DNA from: Chlorops oryzae | Taxonomy: Eukaryota > Arthropoda > Insecta > Diptera > Chloropidae | Length of the DNA stretch: 64,000 nucleotides | Direction: 5' to 3' | Assembly: GCA_020466095.1 (NCBI GenBank) | Contig: CM035808.1 | Span: 50,728,485-50,792,484 of the forward strand | Part shown: piece after piece, positions 44,427 to 59,073 of the stretch | How positions within the stretch are numbered: the stretch's first letter is position 1 | How the letters are laid out: the number at the start of each line of letters is the position of its first letter | The notes under the pieces: model-generated | The model's input: the letters and a program-made list of their open reading frames with translations, nothing else | Told to the model about the DNA's origin: nothing | Databases searched by the model: none | Translations under genes and position numbers: made by a program

Positions 44427-46123
44427 TGGGCATTTCCATGATGTCGAACGCGACATTCGCACGCATTCTCAGTGGAAAAAGAAATATACGAAAATTTGTT
44501 TTTATTTGGACAAATGGCGGAAGTTATAGCTTTTGACTAGCACTGTAATTGGTGCTAAGGTTGATTTCTGGAAATTGTTCGTTTTCAAGATAATTACAAA
44601 AAACTAAGGCATTCGCACGCTACAAAAACAGAAGTCAGTTTTGAGGCGAACAGTTCAACCACTGATTTCAGCGAAACTTGAGGCAATATTTTAATGCGAC
44701 TAATTTTGTAATATTGTACATTGATGAATCTTAGAACTGGTTTTTATTTGATTCAAAAATATTAAACAGTTTAGTTTTTTATTTTATTTTAATCACTGTC
44801 GCACGCTACATGTCGAATGCTACATTTTGTTGCATCATACGTTTTAATTTAATGTGTACTTTTCATTTAATTGGACATGGAGAAGATGATGATAAATGAG
44901 TTTTAATCTTTTCAATATATTTATTTTCACAACAAAAATTATAAACTTAAAATATCTTCAACAAAGAAAAAAAAAAAAAATAAATAAGAATATTCATCCT
45001 TTACATAAAAAATAAAGAATAGAAACTAACTTAACTGTGAATAGTATTACTTATATTAAATAAAGATTTTTTAATGGAATATGCAGTCCTAGCTCCTTCT
45101 ACCTGTTGGCCATCGCAATAAAACGAATGGAACTGGGATATACCTGGAATGCTTGCAATGCAATGCTTAACATTGGCTTGTCATTGAGGCATTACCATTC
45201 CCACATTTAACTACTCCACGAATAGACCTACTGTGGTGAATTAGAGGTCAGTTGTCTTACACAAAATACTCTACATTTTGACTAGTCATGTTCTGGGGTA
45301 ACTCAGAGTACTCCTTTTCGGTAAGTTGACCTATCGCACCCTTGCTACTAAATCGGTACAACTCAAAATTTCGCATTTCTGGAACAATCATTCATTCTCT
45401 ATTGAAACTTGCAAAAATTAATTATTTTTCTTAACTTAGTTTATTTTTAATTGACTACTGCATCAGTCTATATAAACTTAAATTTTCTAGGTGTTGAGTT
45501 TCTTGCAGAAAAATGTGGTTGAAAATAAAAAATTTGAAATGGGCTTAGGAGCAAGGGTGCGAAATTTATAAATTTTACACTTACGATGTCGCACGCTACA
45601 AACTTCAAATATGTCTCAGAGCCAAAGCGTTGATTATTTTGCAACAAAATTTTTTTTATTTAATTGCAATACAAATTGCTGTTTGCTGCGAATATTTGAG
45701 GCGCGTTGCACAAACACCTTTGACTCACTGATAACAAATGTTATTTTTCAATGTCGCACGCTACAACGAAATAAACGATAAAGTAAAGAAAAAATTTACC
45801 GTAATTGGCGATTGCATCGTTCCCTTTGCATTTTTCTTACATTCCTCAAATATAAAATGATATTTAAAAGTGCAAATATCAATGCATAGTGGATGTTATT
45901 ACGAACATTAATCAAAACAAAACGAGAAGAGAAATATTCAAAACATAACTTTTGCATTTGTGCGACTTTGCATTTGAATATTTCTAAATGTGTTATGAAT
46001 ATATGTGGAATATGTTTAGATTAGTAAAATTTGATCAATTCTCTATAAACATATGTTAAAACAACATACTTTTATAGGCTTTGAATTTTTTGACTGCGGT
46101 TGACATTTCTGTGGAAATGCCCA
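44427..46123. mobile_element. 1.7-kb element with a repeated GTCGCACGCTACA motif
   Basis: The ends TGGGCATTTCCA and TGGAAATGCCCA are mirror images, with TA outside on both sides (44425-44426, 46124-46125). GTCGCACGCTACA occurs exactly at 44798, 45588 and 45753, with close variants at 44454, 44611 and 44811. There is no coding potential. Regularly recurring short motifs inside a non-autonomous element suggest protein-binding sites. Confidence 0.65.
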
Positions 46124-46134
46124 TATAATGTTTA

Positions 46135-46265
46135 AAAAAAAAAATTTCATTATGCCATAAGGCCCAAAAAAGAAAAATGACACAAGGCCCAAATTAATAT
46201 ATGACAAAATTGTGCCTTATGTCAAATAACATAAAACCCAAATTTTTGGGCCTTATGTCATTTTT
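46135..46265. repeat. ATGACATAAGGCCCAAA hairpin repeat, copy 2
   Basis: Contains CATAAGGCCCAAA, CACAAGGCCCAAA and a palindrome of ACATAAAACCC with GGGCCTTATGT. Same family as 34237-34360. Confidence 0.75.
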
Positions 46266-46770
46266 GGACATTTTAGTTTTAAGAGGCAGTGTGGGTTCAT
46301 TTTATTAGTTTGGATTGGAGATGGGCACGCGGACTACGCGTAAAAAAGGGGTTGAAACCCTTGGTCAGGGCAAAAGTTGGGGGAAAACTAAATCCTTATG
46401 CACGAAAAGCTGTAAAAGTCAATCAATCGATCCATGATACAAGAAAACAAGATAGCGCCATTTCGGGTACCGCTATTTTGAAGCATTCTCTCAGAGAGCG
46501 AAAATTACGAAATACATAAAGTGGCATTTTTGTTGTTTCCCATGTTATTCTACGACTTTTTATCTTTAAATCCCAATATTTCTTTTAATTTTTATTATTT
46601 ATTATCGATTTTTGCATTAGTATGTAGAGAAATGTTGCAAGAAAAATTAAAAATTCAGGTTTCGTAAAATAATAACTTTTTCATGCATAATTTGTTGTTC
46701 AAAGTTGCACTTGTGCGAGGGTTGAAAAATTGATTATAAAAGTTTTCTGATCGGCTAAATCTATGTACCT
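46266..46770. other. no gene recognised
   Basis: An open + frame at 46289-46519 (76 codons, lysine/arginine-rich) has no family I can support. The rest is AT-rich. Confidence 0.4.
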
Positions 46771-46860
46771 TAATTAGGTTAGGTTAGGTTAATGTGACTG
46801 CCACCGTGAAGATTGACACACTTAGGGCTACTGGGCCACGCAAACACGCAAAATGGTAAA
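46771..46860 (-). mobile_element. 3' tail of a truncated LOA-type element
   Basis: TTAGGTTAGGTTAGG followed by a block with GTGACTGCCACCGTGAAG and CTGGGCC matches, in reverse, the 3' UTR and tail found inside the two composite hAT-type elements. A 5'-truncated non-LTR copy is the likely origin. Confidence 0.6.
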
Positions 46861-47891
46861 TCAAAGAGAATCACAAAAACAGAGGCTGTCAATCTATGTA
46901 GTTACTTCAGAGAAAAGAAAGCTTAGTCCTTTAGCGTTCCACTAGTGTGCATAACATTGCAAAATTTTGACTTGGAGAAAAGTTATTAGCGAAAAGCACA
47001 ACTATGTCCATAACCAGTGACTCTTCCTTACTTTTTGTATATAACTAAACCAACAGTCTTTCAATTGGAGGTAAAAAATGTTTTTACTCAAACTTAAAAT
47101 TATTTATTTATTTATTACTTAAGGAATTTAGAGATAAATCGCTAAACTACTTATTATCTAGAAGCGCTAGTATCTGGGACCTTCGGCTAAAAAATTTAAA
47201 ATTTAATTTTATCAAATCGAATTAAGCAGAGAGGTTTGTAGCAAAAATTTAAAACGTAGCCAACAAACCTTTCGAATAATAAATGGACACCATTTTCGCG
47301 ATCTGCTACTCCGAATTGTTTTACGTTTATTAAAATTTCAATGATATTTTGTACAATGGCGCCAATATTTCTTGGTCTCAATTGCCCTGTGTGGAATTTC
47401 GAATTCGAATCGAATTCGTCATTTTCTAGTCGATACCGTGTTTGCCAAATCGAAAGCACTTGATTTTTTAATTTATAAAGTTAAACGTTCTTATAGCTTT
47501 CAATAGAAACTGCTCTTCCAGAAGATCAATGTATGTACGTACGTAGTGCACGCAACATTAAGAAAATCAATGCCTTGTCCTTTTCCAAAAGAGAAGTAAC
47601 CAATGGTCTTCAAGAAGCTCTATGCGCCATAAATTGCGAATTGATCGCGTAATATTTATCAAAGCAATATACAATTTTTGAAATATAATTTGTTTATAGA
47701 GTCCGCTATCTCTCTTCAGAAGAGCCGTGTAAGCATTATTAAGACGAACGTTCTTCCAAAAATTGTTTAAATGTTTGCTGGGTAGCAATGAGATTTTTTG
47801 GCGATTTCATTTTTTGTTATTTTCCTTTTTTTTTATAACATATGTATTAAATATATATATTATATTTTATTAAATTTTAAAATCATTTTAG
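46861..47891. other. unrecognised; possible decayed coding sequence on the - strand
   Basis: The - strand between 47788 and 47196 stays largely open in two frames (about 73 and 87 codons) with few stops. The peptides do not match a family I can name. The last 60 bp, T-rich, are the acceptor region of the next SMC3 exon. Confidence 0.35.
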
Positions 47892-50277
47892 ATCGATAAG
47901 GAAGAAATCTATTTACGAAGAGTGATTGGAGCCAAAAAAGATCAATACTTTTTAAATAAGAAAGTGGTACCCCGAACAGAGGTTGTAAACTTACTTGAAT
48001 CAGCTGGGTTTTCCAATTCCAACCCATATTATATTGTTAAACAAGGAAAAATTAATCAAATGGCAACGGCTGCAGATTCCTACAGACTCAAATTACTGCG
48101 AGAAGTAGCTGGAACACGTGTCTATGATGAACGCAAAGAAGAGTCTTTGAATATTTTACGTGAAACTGAAGGGAAACTTGAAAAGATATCTGAGTACTTG
48201 CGAACTATCGAAGATCGTTTACAAACATTGGAAGAGGAGAAAGAGGAACTAAGAGAGTATCAGAAATGGGACAAGGCCAGAAGAACATTGGAGTTTATTA
48301 TTCACGAAACTGAATTAAGGGAAACACGCAAAGCATTAGAAGAACTTCAACAACAAAGAAAATCTTCGGTAGACAAAAAAAAAATATATTCTATGGAAAT
48401 TCAGAAAGCACAGGAAAAAATCAAAGATATTCAAAAAAGTCTCAAAGAAGCCAAAAAGAATGTAATGACAACTAAGGAAGAACGATCAGTTTTAATGACA
48501 GAGCAACAGCAATTACTAAGAGAAAAGACCAAACTTGATTTGACAATTGTTGATCTTAACGATGAAGTGCAAGGTGATAACAAATCAAAAGAACGAGCAG
48601 ATCAGGAACTAAAAAAATTGAAAGTAACTATTGCTGAAAAAGAAAAGGAACTAGATGATGTAAAGCCGAAATATGAAGCAATGAAGCGAAAAGAGGAAGA
48701 TTGTTCTAGAGAACTAGCACTTAAGGAACAAAAAAGAAAAGAATTGTACGCAAAACAGGGTCGAGGATCTCAATTTTCATCTCGAGAGGATCGTGATAAA
48801 TGGATCTTAAATGAACTCAAATCGCTGAGCAAGCAAATTAAGGACAAAATCAATCATCAAACTAAATTGATTGAAGATTTAAAAAAAGACGCCAACGCCG
48901 AAGCTGACTTGAGCAGGAAAATCGAGGAACATTCAGCCGAGCGCGATCAACTACGTCTTCAAATTGATGAGCATAACAAAAAATATTACGAGCTTAAGAA
49001 GAAAAAAGATCTTTACCAAGCTACAAGGAATGAACTTTGGCGGAAAGAAACCCAAATGACTCAACAACTTCAAACCCACAAAGAAGAGCTATCGCGAACA
49101 GATCAAACCTTACGAAGTATGGCAGGAAAACCAATTTTGAACGGTCGCGACTCAGTCCGCAAGGTACTCGATAATTTTCTTGAAAGAGGAAATCCTTATG
49201 CAGAGATTGCACATGCTTATTATGGCCCAGTGATTGAAAATTTTAGTTGTGATAAAACTATTTATACCGCTGTTGAAGTTACAGCTGGCAATCGGCTTTT
49301 CCATCACATTGTAGAATCTGATCGAGTCGGTACACAAATATTAAAAGAAATGAACAAGTTGAAACTCCCAGGAGAGGTAACATTTATGCCTTTAAACCGC
49401 TTGCAAGTAAAAGTACACGATTACCCAGATGACCCGGACTCAATTCCCATGATTTCTAAGCTTAAATATGATGAACAGCACGACAAAGCCTTACGTTATA
49501 TTTTTGGCAAAACACTAATATGCCGAAACTTGGAAAGAGCGACCGAACTAGCAAAGAGCACTGGTCTGGATTGCGTTACACTCGATGGCGATCAAGTTTC
49601 GTCGAAGGGTTCATTGACCGGTGGCTACTTTAACACTTCAAGATCTCGCCTTGAAATGCAAAAGAAACGCTCAGAGTATTCACAGCAAATAAAGGACTTC
49701 GAAAAAGAACTAAACATACTAAGGAATGATTTGAAACAAACTGAAAACAATATCAACTCCGTTGTTTCGGAAATGCAGAAAACAGAGACTAAACAAGGCA
49801 AATCAAAGGATGTTTTTGAGAAGGTTCAGGGGAAATTAGACTAATGAAAGAAGAGCTTTTGCGAATAGAAAAATATCGGGCTCCAAAAGAGCGTTCGCTT
49901 GCACAGTGTAAGGCGAATTTGGAAGCAATGAATAGCACAAAGTCTGGGCTAGAAGCAGAGCTCAATCAAGAACTTATGTCAACACTCTCAGTACAAGACC
50001 AGCGCGAAATAGATCAACTCAATGAAGACATTAGACGTTTAAATCAAGAAAATAAGGAAGCATTTACACAGAGGATGCAATTAGAAGTGGTCAAAAATAA
50101 ACTTGATAATCTTCTAACCAACAACCTGTTCCGTAGACGTGATGAATTGATTCAAGCTCTTCAAGAAATTTCTGTGGAAGATAGAAAAAGGAAGCTAACC
50201 AACTGCAAAAACGAGCTAGTTTCGACAGAGAAACGGATCAAGAAGGTCAACAGTGACCTCGAAGATATTGAAAAAAG
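47892..50277 (+). CDS. SMC3: SMC3 large exon: head, coiled coil, hinge; one frameshift
   Basis: Begins IDKEE after an AG acceptor, phase 0. RRVIGAKKDQYF carries the paired lysines (47934-47939) acetylated by Eco/ESCO enzymes in cohesion establishment. Then NPYYIVKQGKINQMA and LREVAGTRVYDERKEES of the head, a long charged coiled coil, the hinge (about 49130-49660; VEVTAGNRLFHHIV, LPGEVTFMPLNRL, GSLTGGYFNTSRSRLE), and the returning coiled coil to EDIEKR. At 49830-49844 the frame fails: QGKLD then TAA, while the other frame gives RLMKEELLRIE, the expected continuation. One base seems missing from the G-run at 49829-49832. With that base the exon would have 2387 nt, the length the flanking intron phases require. 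Donor GTAAAC at 50278, phase 2. Confidence 0.97.
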
Positions 50278-50606
50278 GTAAACACTCGTTCAATAATAAA
50301 TAATTTATCGAGTTATGGGCTATATCCCCTATAACGCATAAACATTTTCTTCTTTATAATTCTTGACCTGTTTCTATTAGTTCTCGCACTTAGCATTTCA
50401 TTAAAATTAGGTTTTTTGTTCTGAAAAGTATTTTTTGTTACATTTCTTTATTTCGTCTACCGGAATTAATTTCCACAGATTACAAAAGGTATCTTACGAA
50501 ACTGTCGAGCTAGCCCGAACTTTTCATTTGGAAAAATTGGGTAAATTTTCAAACAATCAGTCGTTTGAAAATTTAAAAAATTTCAAATTTAAAAAATAGA
50601 ATCATA
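50278..50606. other. intronic, nothing recognised
   Basis: Start of the 3178-bp SMC3 intron after the GTAAAC donor. AT-rich; no element ends recognised. Confidence 0.5.
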
Positions 50607-51109
50607 ATGCTTACGTTACACTTATTTTCATAAGGTCACTCCTGCTGAACGACTCGCTGAATGTCTACGCAATACTTGCTATTTGTACCACACGGCGCAC
50701 GCGATCTCTATACTCCGGTTTGGTGATATCCGACAACAAAGGGCGCTCTTCCATAAAAGTAATAATTCTTTGTAGTTTAACTGTCAAGCACTTACCAACA
50801 ATTTTTTACATTAGTACTGACACTATGGTTCTCAATTTCACCCTCAATTTAAATTTTTTTTCCATAAAGATTATTTTTTTTTTTTTTGCAAGCAATGAAT
50901 TTTTACAACACTAGTGAAAAAATGCATTCTTTCAATTACATTTTCTGAGTTTCAACCAATTACTAGGTGGTGTTCACACTAGTGTCAATATCCTTGGCAA
51001 TTCGATTACAACACGCTGGTATTTTTTTTTCCAGAACATGTGTTCACACTTAATTTGACCCAATTGACGTCAATTATTGAACTTACGGCAACAAGTGTAA
51101 CGTAAGCAT
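50607..51109. mobile_element. 503-bp MITE
   Basis: ATGCTTACGTTACACTT at the left is mirrored exactly by AAGTGTAACGTAAGCAT at the right. No clear duplication. It lies in the SMC3 3.2-kb intron. Confidence 0.75.
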
Positions 51110-51189
51110 AAGAGTTGAAATTTTGTTAAATTTACTAAAAAGTATTTGATTCGTAAAATATTTCGAATAAGCTAAGCACATAACATTTA

Positions 51190-51450
51190 TGTGCGTTTTG
51201 AAAGGATATAGTATACTGCATTTGTGAGTACAAGTGTAACACCCTGAGCCAGTCGAGATAGATCATGGACAGAAGATTCAATGTAGCCATGTCCGTCTAT
51301 CTGTATGTCGTATGACGAAATTTGGTATGCGTGTTGGCAGGGACAAGAGTAAGATCACGTTCGAGAATGGACTGGATCAGCCCATTTTTAGCGGTACCTC
51401 CGGTATTAGGGTCTGCTATGAAAATCAAATAAACTGCTCTAAAAGGCTCC
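51190..51450 (-). repeat. dispersed repeat end, truncated by foldback
   Basis: GTGTAACACCCTGAGCCAGT and CGAGATAGATCATGG match in reverse the end of the element at 51661-52506 (about 52430-52460), followed by the common fly block GCCATGTCCGTCTATCTGTA. A partial copy of the same family. Confidence 0.6.
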
Positions 51451-51452
51451 GA

Positions 51453-54206
<2,754 letters not shown>

Positions 54207-54250
54207 TAAAATTTTAATTATTTGTTCTGATTTTAATAAATGTTTTTTAG

Positions 54251-54463
<213 letters not shown>

Positions 54464-54533
54464 ATGAGCTATGGCTTTTTTTTGGAAAATCATTCGAGAG
54501 GAGCTTTTAAAGCCCTCTAAAGCCCTCTCAAGA

Positions 54534-54539
54534 AATAAA
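54534..54539 (+). terminator. poly-A signal of SMC3
   Basis: AATAAA, 71 bp after the SMC3 stop codon. Spacing and position are normal for a short fly 3' UTR. Confidence 0.7.
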
Positions 54540-54962
54540 ATGTTAAGAATAATATACATTAAAATTCAAAAAACTTTAACTGTTGTTTTGATAGTCTGTG
54601 ATCGTGTTGACCGATTTTGGTTCTAATTTTATTGTTCCCCGATATGCGATTCTCCACTCCATGGGGCACTCCATGAAACGCTAGAAAAAATGTTTTTAAA
54701 AAAGTTGTCTTCCCATCCAAACGATAGCGTCCAAAGTTGAGGTTTGAAACATAAAAATTATATATCAAATTAATCGGCAGGCTTGTCTCAAGTGCTGGAA
54801 CCAAAAAACTTTAAGAATTTTCAAATCTGAGCAACAACTTGTATACTAATACTGAATTTTCTTTTTAGTGACTACTGACTAGAATTAAGTATTTGAGTTT
54901 TACTCAGTGTGCTAGGACAAACAACTATGAAATGCAATAAATTTAAAATATGAAATATAGTA
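54540..54962. other. downstream of SMC3, no gene recognised
   Basis: A - strand frame of 81 codons (54804-54559) has no recognisable family; it could be the end of a convergent gene but nothing supports that. Confidence 0.4.
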
Positions 54963-56084
54963 TGCAAAACTCGTATTCGTACACCCCAAAATTTCAGTGA
55001 AAAAATGATTTTTACTGACATAAAAATATAATTTTTCATGCAAACTCATAAAAAGCATCAATTTAATGCAAATCAAGTAGAAAAACAAACAAAAGATGTG
55101 ATAGCTTTAAAAATATAAGCAAAATTGTTATTTTGGCACGCAAAATTCGTATTCGTACACCTGTTTAGTTGCTATTTTTTACAGCTCTTTATTCAAAATT
55201 AATATTTTGTGGGATATCCTCGTGGTTTTATTATTATTATTATTACTTTAGTGATATTAGTACATAAGATTAGATATTTTTACGTACAATTGAAGAGGAG
55301 ATAATCAACTGTGGGTTTAAATTTATGCTTAGATTCTAGATTATAAAATAATTCACAATTCAAATTTTCAGGAAGATTATGGCTATTTATAGATGACTAT
55401 GACAAACGTATTCGTATAAACTATCCCTAAATTTGCTGCTCTCTTTCAGCCTTCTAATACTAGTTGGAATGGAGTTCCACAAGCGGGCAGCATTAACAAA
55501 AGAGCAGCGCTCCGAGTTCAGGTAGTTGTATTTGGGTATTACTAAATTTAGGTTTCTACTGGATTTACTAAATACCAACTTTTCATAAAGATATTGAGGA
55601 GTTTTGGAAAGAATTAGTTTGTGGAGATATAAACAGCAGGTAATTGCCTAATGTGCATCCAAGAATTTCTTTTCTCCAAATACTGAGGTGGTCGTATTTT
55701 CGGATATTAAACACATATCGAGTGGCAGAGTTAAAGGCAGTTAGCAGCTTGTGCATGGAAGCCGAATCGAGTCTTGAGTATACCGCTTCACTATTGCCCA
55801 ATTTGTTGACAAAGACTTAAATTTAAAACTCGATTTAAAATCGCTGAATATCGATTTAGGCCAAAGTCGGGTTTGTTCAGGACGATTTATTATTTTTACG
55901 ACTCCGTTCACGACGCAAACACGTTTAAGTCCCCGATTTCTTAAATCGAAAAAATTTACGATTTAAGCGTGTTAAATCGCGATTTATCCTTTTTCCAGTT
56001 TTTTGACAGGCATTTGACTTTCGAAATTATAGCAGGATACAAATACAATACGCATTTGTAAAAACTGTTTTCAATTTGTGCGGA

Positions 56085-57329
56085 ATGTATCATTTGCCCG
56101 TTACTAACTGGGTCAGTGACAACAGTGATGAAGATAGCTATGGTGAAGCTGGAAACGTGGAGAGAGTGCCACGCCAACCTTACACATTCTTTCGACGATT
56201 TAACATGAATTGGCTGAACGACGAAGAATTTTTTGCACGCTTTCGATTGACCAAACAAACAGAGCACGTGTGCTTGAAATGATCACGCCAAATTTGCCGT
56301 TCAACCCAACTCGGTATGTTATAAAACCAGCGCATTCCATGCAAATAATAACGTTGCACTTATAACAAAACTACCATTTCACATATCACGAAGCATTACG
56401 CCACTGAACCAATTGTTGATTGCGCTACGGTTTTTTGCATGCGGCAACTTTCAAATCACAGTTGGCGACTTCATTGGATGCAGTCGCACGACTATCTGCG
56501 TTATTTTGCCTCGCGTTTCCTCAGCAATTGCGTGCAACTTACCGAATATTATTCGTATGCCTGGAACACAGACAGAGATGCGAAAAACAAGCTTGGAGTT
56601 TTATAGAATAGCAAAGTTTTCAGGCGTCATCGGTGCCATTGATTGCACGCACGTCAGAATTCAGTCGCCTGGCACCGATCAAGCTGAGAACTATCGTAAT
56701 CGCAAGGGTGGGATTTTTGGTTAGTTTTTCTAGCCCATATTTCACAGCCACTTCTTTCGTTTTTGTTTCGATTAGGCTGGTTCTCCATCAACGTGCAAAC
56801 AGTCGTTGATGCAAAAGCTCGAATTACGAATATTGTTGCGCGCTGGCCAGGTTCAACGCATGATGCTACGATCTTTAACAATTCGCGATTGTTCCGACGA
56901 TTAGAAAGTGGAGAATTCGGTAGCTATTTGGTTGTTGCCGACGGCGGCTATCGAAACACCGAATACATGGTGACGCCTCATTTGAATCCACAAACGGCAG
57001 AAGAGCAACTGTTTAACTCTAGCCATATTAGTACGCGTAATGTCGTGGAGCGGTCATATGGGATCCTTAAACGACGTTGGCCTGTACTGTCTATGGGAAT
57101 GCGTGTTCGTATCCACACTGTGCAATCGATAATCGTGGCGTGTGCTGTTTTACACAATATTGCGTCCGATGCACGCGACAACATGCCAGATGACGAAATC
57201 GACGCAAACAACGATGAGATGGCCATTCCCCATGAACCCATGGCAGATACCAATAATGGAACGCGGAATAATGTGAGAGATCGGCTAACTCGAGAATATT
57301 TTCATCGGTTGTTAATGGCTGAAAATTGA
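56085..57329 (+). CDS. Harbinger transposase (DDE_4), three exons, one frame break
   Basis: Exon 1, 56085-56313: RRFNMNWLNDEEFFARFRLT, then a frame break at about 56258, then RVLEMITPNLPFNPTR. Intron GTATGT to AG at 56393. Exon 2, 56394-56707: ITPLNQLLIALRFFACGNFQ, GDFIGCSRTTIC, and GVIGAIDCTHVRI with the first catalytic Asp. Intron 56708-56775 (68 bp). Exon 3, 56776-57329: FSINVQTVVDAKARI, RWPGSTHDATIFNNS, VVADGGY with the second Asp, and VVERSYGILKRRWPVL with the Glu; stop at 57327-57329. Intron phases agree at both junctions. All three catalytic residues are kept. The single break in exon 1 could be real or a sequencing error. Confidence 0.9.
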
Positions 57330-57419
57330 GTAAATTAAATAACAAGCAAAATACGAAAACCGGGGTTTTTATTGATTTTGACTATAACTATAATATAAAA
57401 ATCCACAACTTTTTAAATG

Positions 57420-58468
57420 TTAATTGGGGGAGCCCGTGCGCTTGCGTTGAACGCTTTCTATTTGTGCTTTAAGCAATTTGATGCGTAAGCGATGCTCCTC
57501 CAATTCGTGTTCATGCACTTCATTCTTTTGATCGCGCTCTGTGCGCCACAATTGCATTTGTAGCTCATGCCTTTCAGCAGCTCGCTGTTCTTCATTTTTG
57601 TAGAAAGCCGCTTTTGCATTAGCCGCACACTTTGCATCGTCGGCAATTGTTTTTGTTTGCCCAACGTCCATCTTTCGTAGTTTTTTTTTTCGGCTCAATG
57701 CGTGCATTGGATTTAGAAGCAGTTCGTGTTGCTGTTGTTGTTGTTGTTGTTGTTCCGTTTGAACGATTCCGCAATGAGCCTCAGGAAGATTCGCGGTACT
57801 TTTTTTGGCGAGTCGATTTCGTACAAAAGTACCATATCTTCAGGCGTCATTTGGGTCATTTCAAGGAAAAGGTCCGTTACATCTTTGCTGGTTTCGATAG
57901 TATTGGGTTGCATTTCAGAATCGGGCACAGGTCTTTGTACGGCCGAGTGGGCTTCGTCGTCGTCGTTCAGATTTGGCTCGAGTCCTTCAATTGTCAGAGC
58001 AATTGCGGCATGCAACTCTTGCTTAGCGCCGCTTAGCTGTTCGTCAATATCGGCGGGCGGTTTTCCGCCGCCAGTTTGGTGACGCGCCAGTTTGTTGGCC
58101 GCGTAGCCTTTGCGGAGATTCGCCTTAATGTTTTTAAATTTGCTCATCAGATTCTGAGCTGAGCGGAATGTCTATAAATGCATTAGAAATAAAAGAAACC
58201 AATCAGCTTGGGGAAATCGTATCACTAATGAATAGCCCTGAAAATGACCAATGTTTACCTTGGCAATTGACGACGAGTTAAATTCGTTTTCAATACTTCG
58301 CCATGTCTCCTTCTTCTGCGCGTTGTTTTTGAGGTTTGTTGTTTTGTCTAGAAGCACCGATCCGTATTTAATAGCGAGCTCGGACAAAAAATCCTCCTCA
58401 GCCGCCGAGTAGTTAAGATTCCGGACCTTTACGGCACCAGCCGGGTATTTTTTATTGTCTTTTTCCAT
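57420..58468 (-). CDS. Harbinger Myb/SANT-like accessory protein, two exons
   Basis: Exon 1, 58468-58259: NLNYSAAEEDFLSELAIKYG and TWRSIENEFNSS form a Myb/SANT-like DNA-binding domain. Donor GTAAAC and acceptor TTATAG give an 87-bp intron (58258-58172). Exon 2, 58171-57420: TFRSAQNLMSKFKNIKANLR completes the domain, followed by an acidic middle, a polyglutamine run (CAA/AAC repeat near 57725-57750) and a basic, charged coiled-coil C-terminus (ERHELQMQLWRTERDQ). The frame shifts by one at the start of the polyglutamine run, in a simple repeat. In active Harbingers this protein brings the transposase to the element ends and nucleus. Confidence 0.85.
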
Positions 58469-58880
58469 TTAAAAAACAAAACAAATTGGATATTGATCAT
58501 AACAGAACGGCTTACTATGTTTTCAATTGGCAAATTTGAAAATTTTCAAAAACGCGTCGTAAACTTACATTCAGCACATTGTCAGCGGCTTAAAACGGAG
58601 TTGTAAAAATACAATTACGACGCGTCGCAAATCTGATGATTTTTATGAACAAATCGAAAAAATTAGGCCGGGTTCTAAACGGCGTCGTATTATAAATCGA
58701 GATTTATCTAAATCGCGTTTTAGTAGATTTTAGAACTCGGTCAACAAATTGGGCATATATGTTATAAGCGGCACAATCAATTGCTTTACTAAATATTTCT
58801 TAGTTGCACAGGGCATGAAACTTGCTGTTTGTCTGAGATTTCTTAGTGCAGAATAAATCCTACTGACTGTTCCATTAATG

Positions 58881-59073
58881 CAGTGCTTGCCAGCACGACC
58901 ACTAGCACAATTTCTCTCATTCCTCACATGTATGTGTGCTTATTCATTGCCGCTGCCAAACTGATTGAATTCTCTCGCTAACACAGACGCTGCGTGCGAG
59001 AAACAACAACAAAGAAACAACAAAGCCGCAATACTCAGCTTTGTATGAAAGAGTATTACGCTGGCAAGCACTG
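58881..59073. mobile_element. 193-bp hAT MITE, copy 2
   Basis: Same ends and same length as 27704-27896, differing at only a few positions. Here the 8-bp duplication is CATTAATG (58873-58880 and 59074-59081). Inserted in the non-LTR element. Confidence 0.95.

Larger units (their letters stand above)
55795..58755 (+). mobile_element. PIF/Harbinger element, nearly complete
   Basis: Inverted ends TGCCCAATTTGTTGAC and GTCAACAAATTGGGCA, with TAT direct repeats at 55792-55794 and 58756-58758. Length 2961 bp. The 3-bp duplication and two divergent genes, a DDE transposase on + and a Myb/SANT-like protein on -, are the standard Harbinger layout. Removing it restores the non-LTR frame (LIVPLITY then SEAVYSRLDS). 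Subterminal CGATTTA/TAAATCG motifs recur at both ends. Confidence 0.95.

Noticed and set aside
46289..46519. 76-codon basic open frame with a KLNPYA segment recalling ribosomal protein L4
   Set aside because: The similarity is limited to a few residues, the neighbouring residues do not follow L4, and no adjoining exon is visible.
47196..47788. Largely open - strand stretch just upstream of the SMC3 large exon
   Set aside because: Considered as cullin-like or a retroelement gag, but no diagnostic motif could be found. Left as unrecognised.
54559..54804. 81-codon - strand frame downstream of SMC3 as a convergent gene
   Set aside because: No recognisable domain, splice sites or poly-A signal on that strand.
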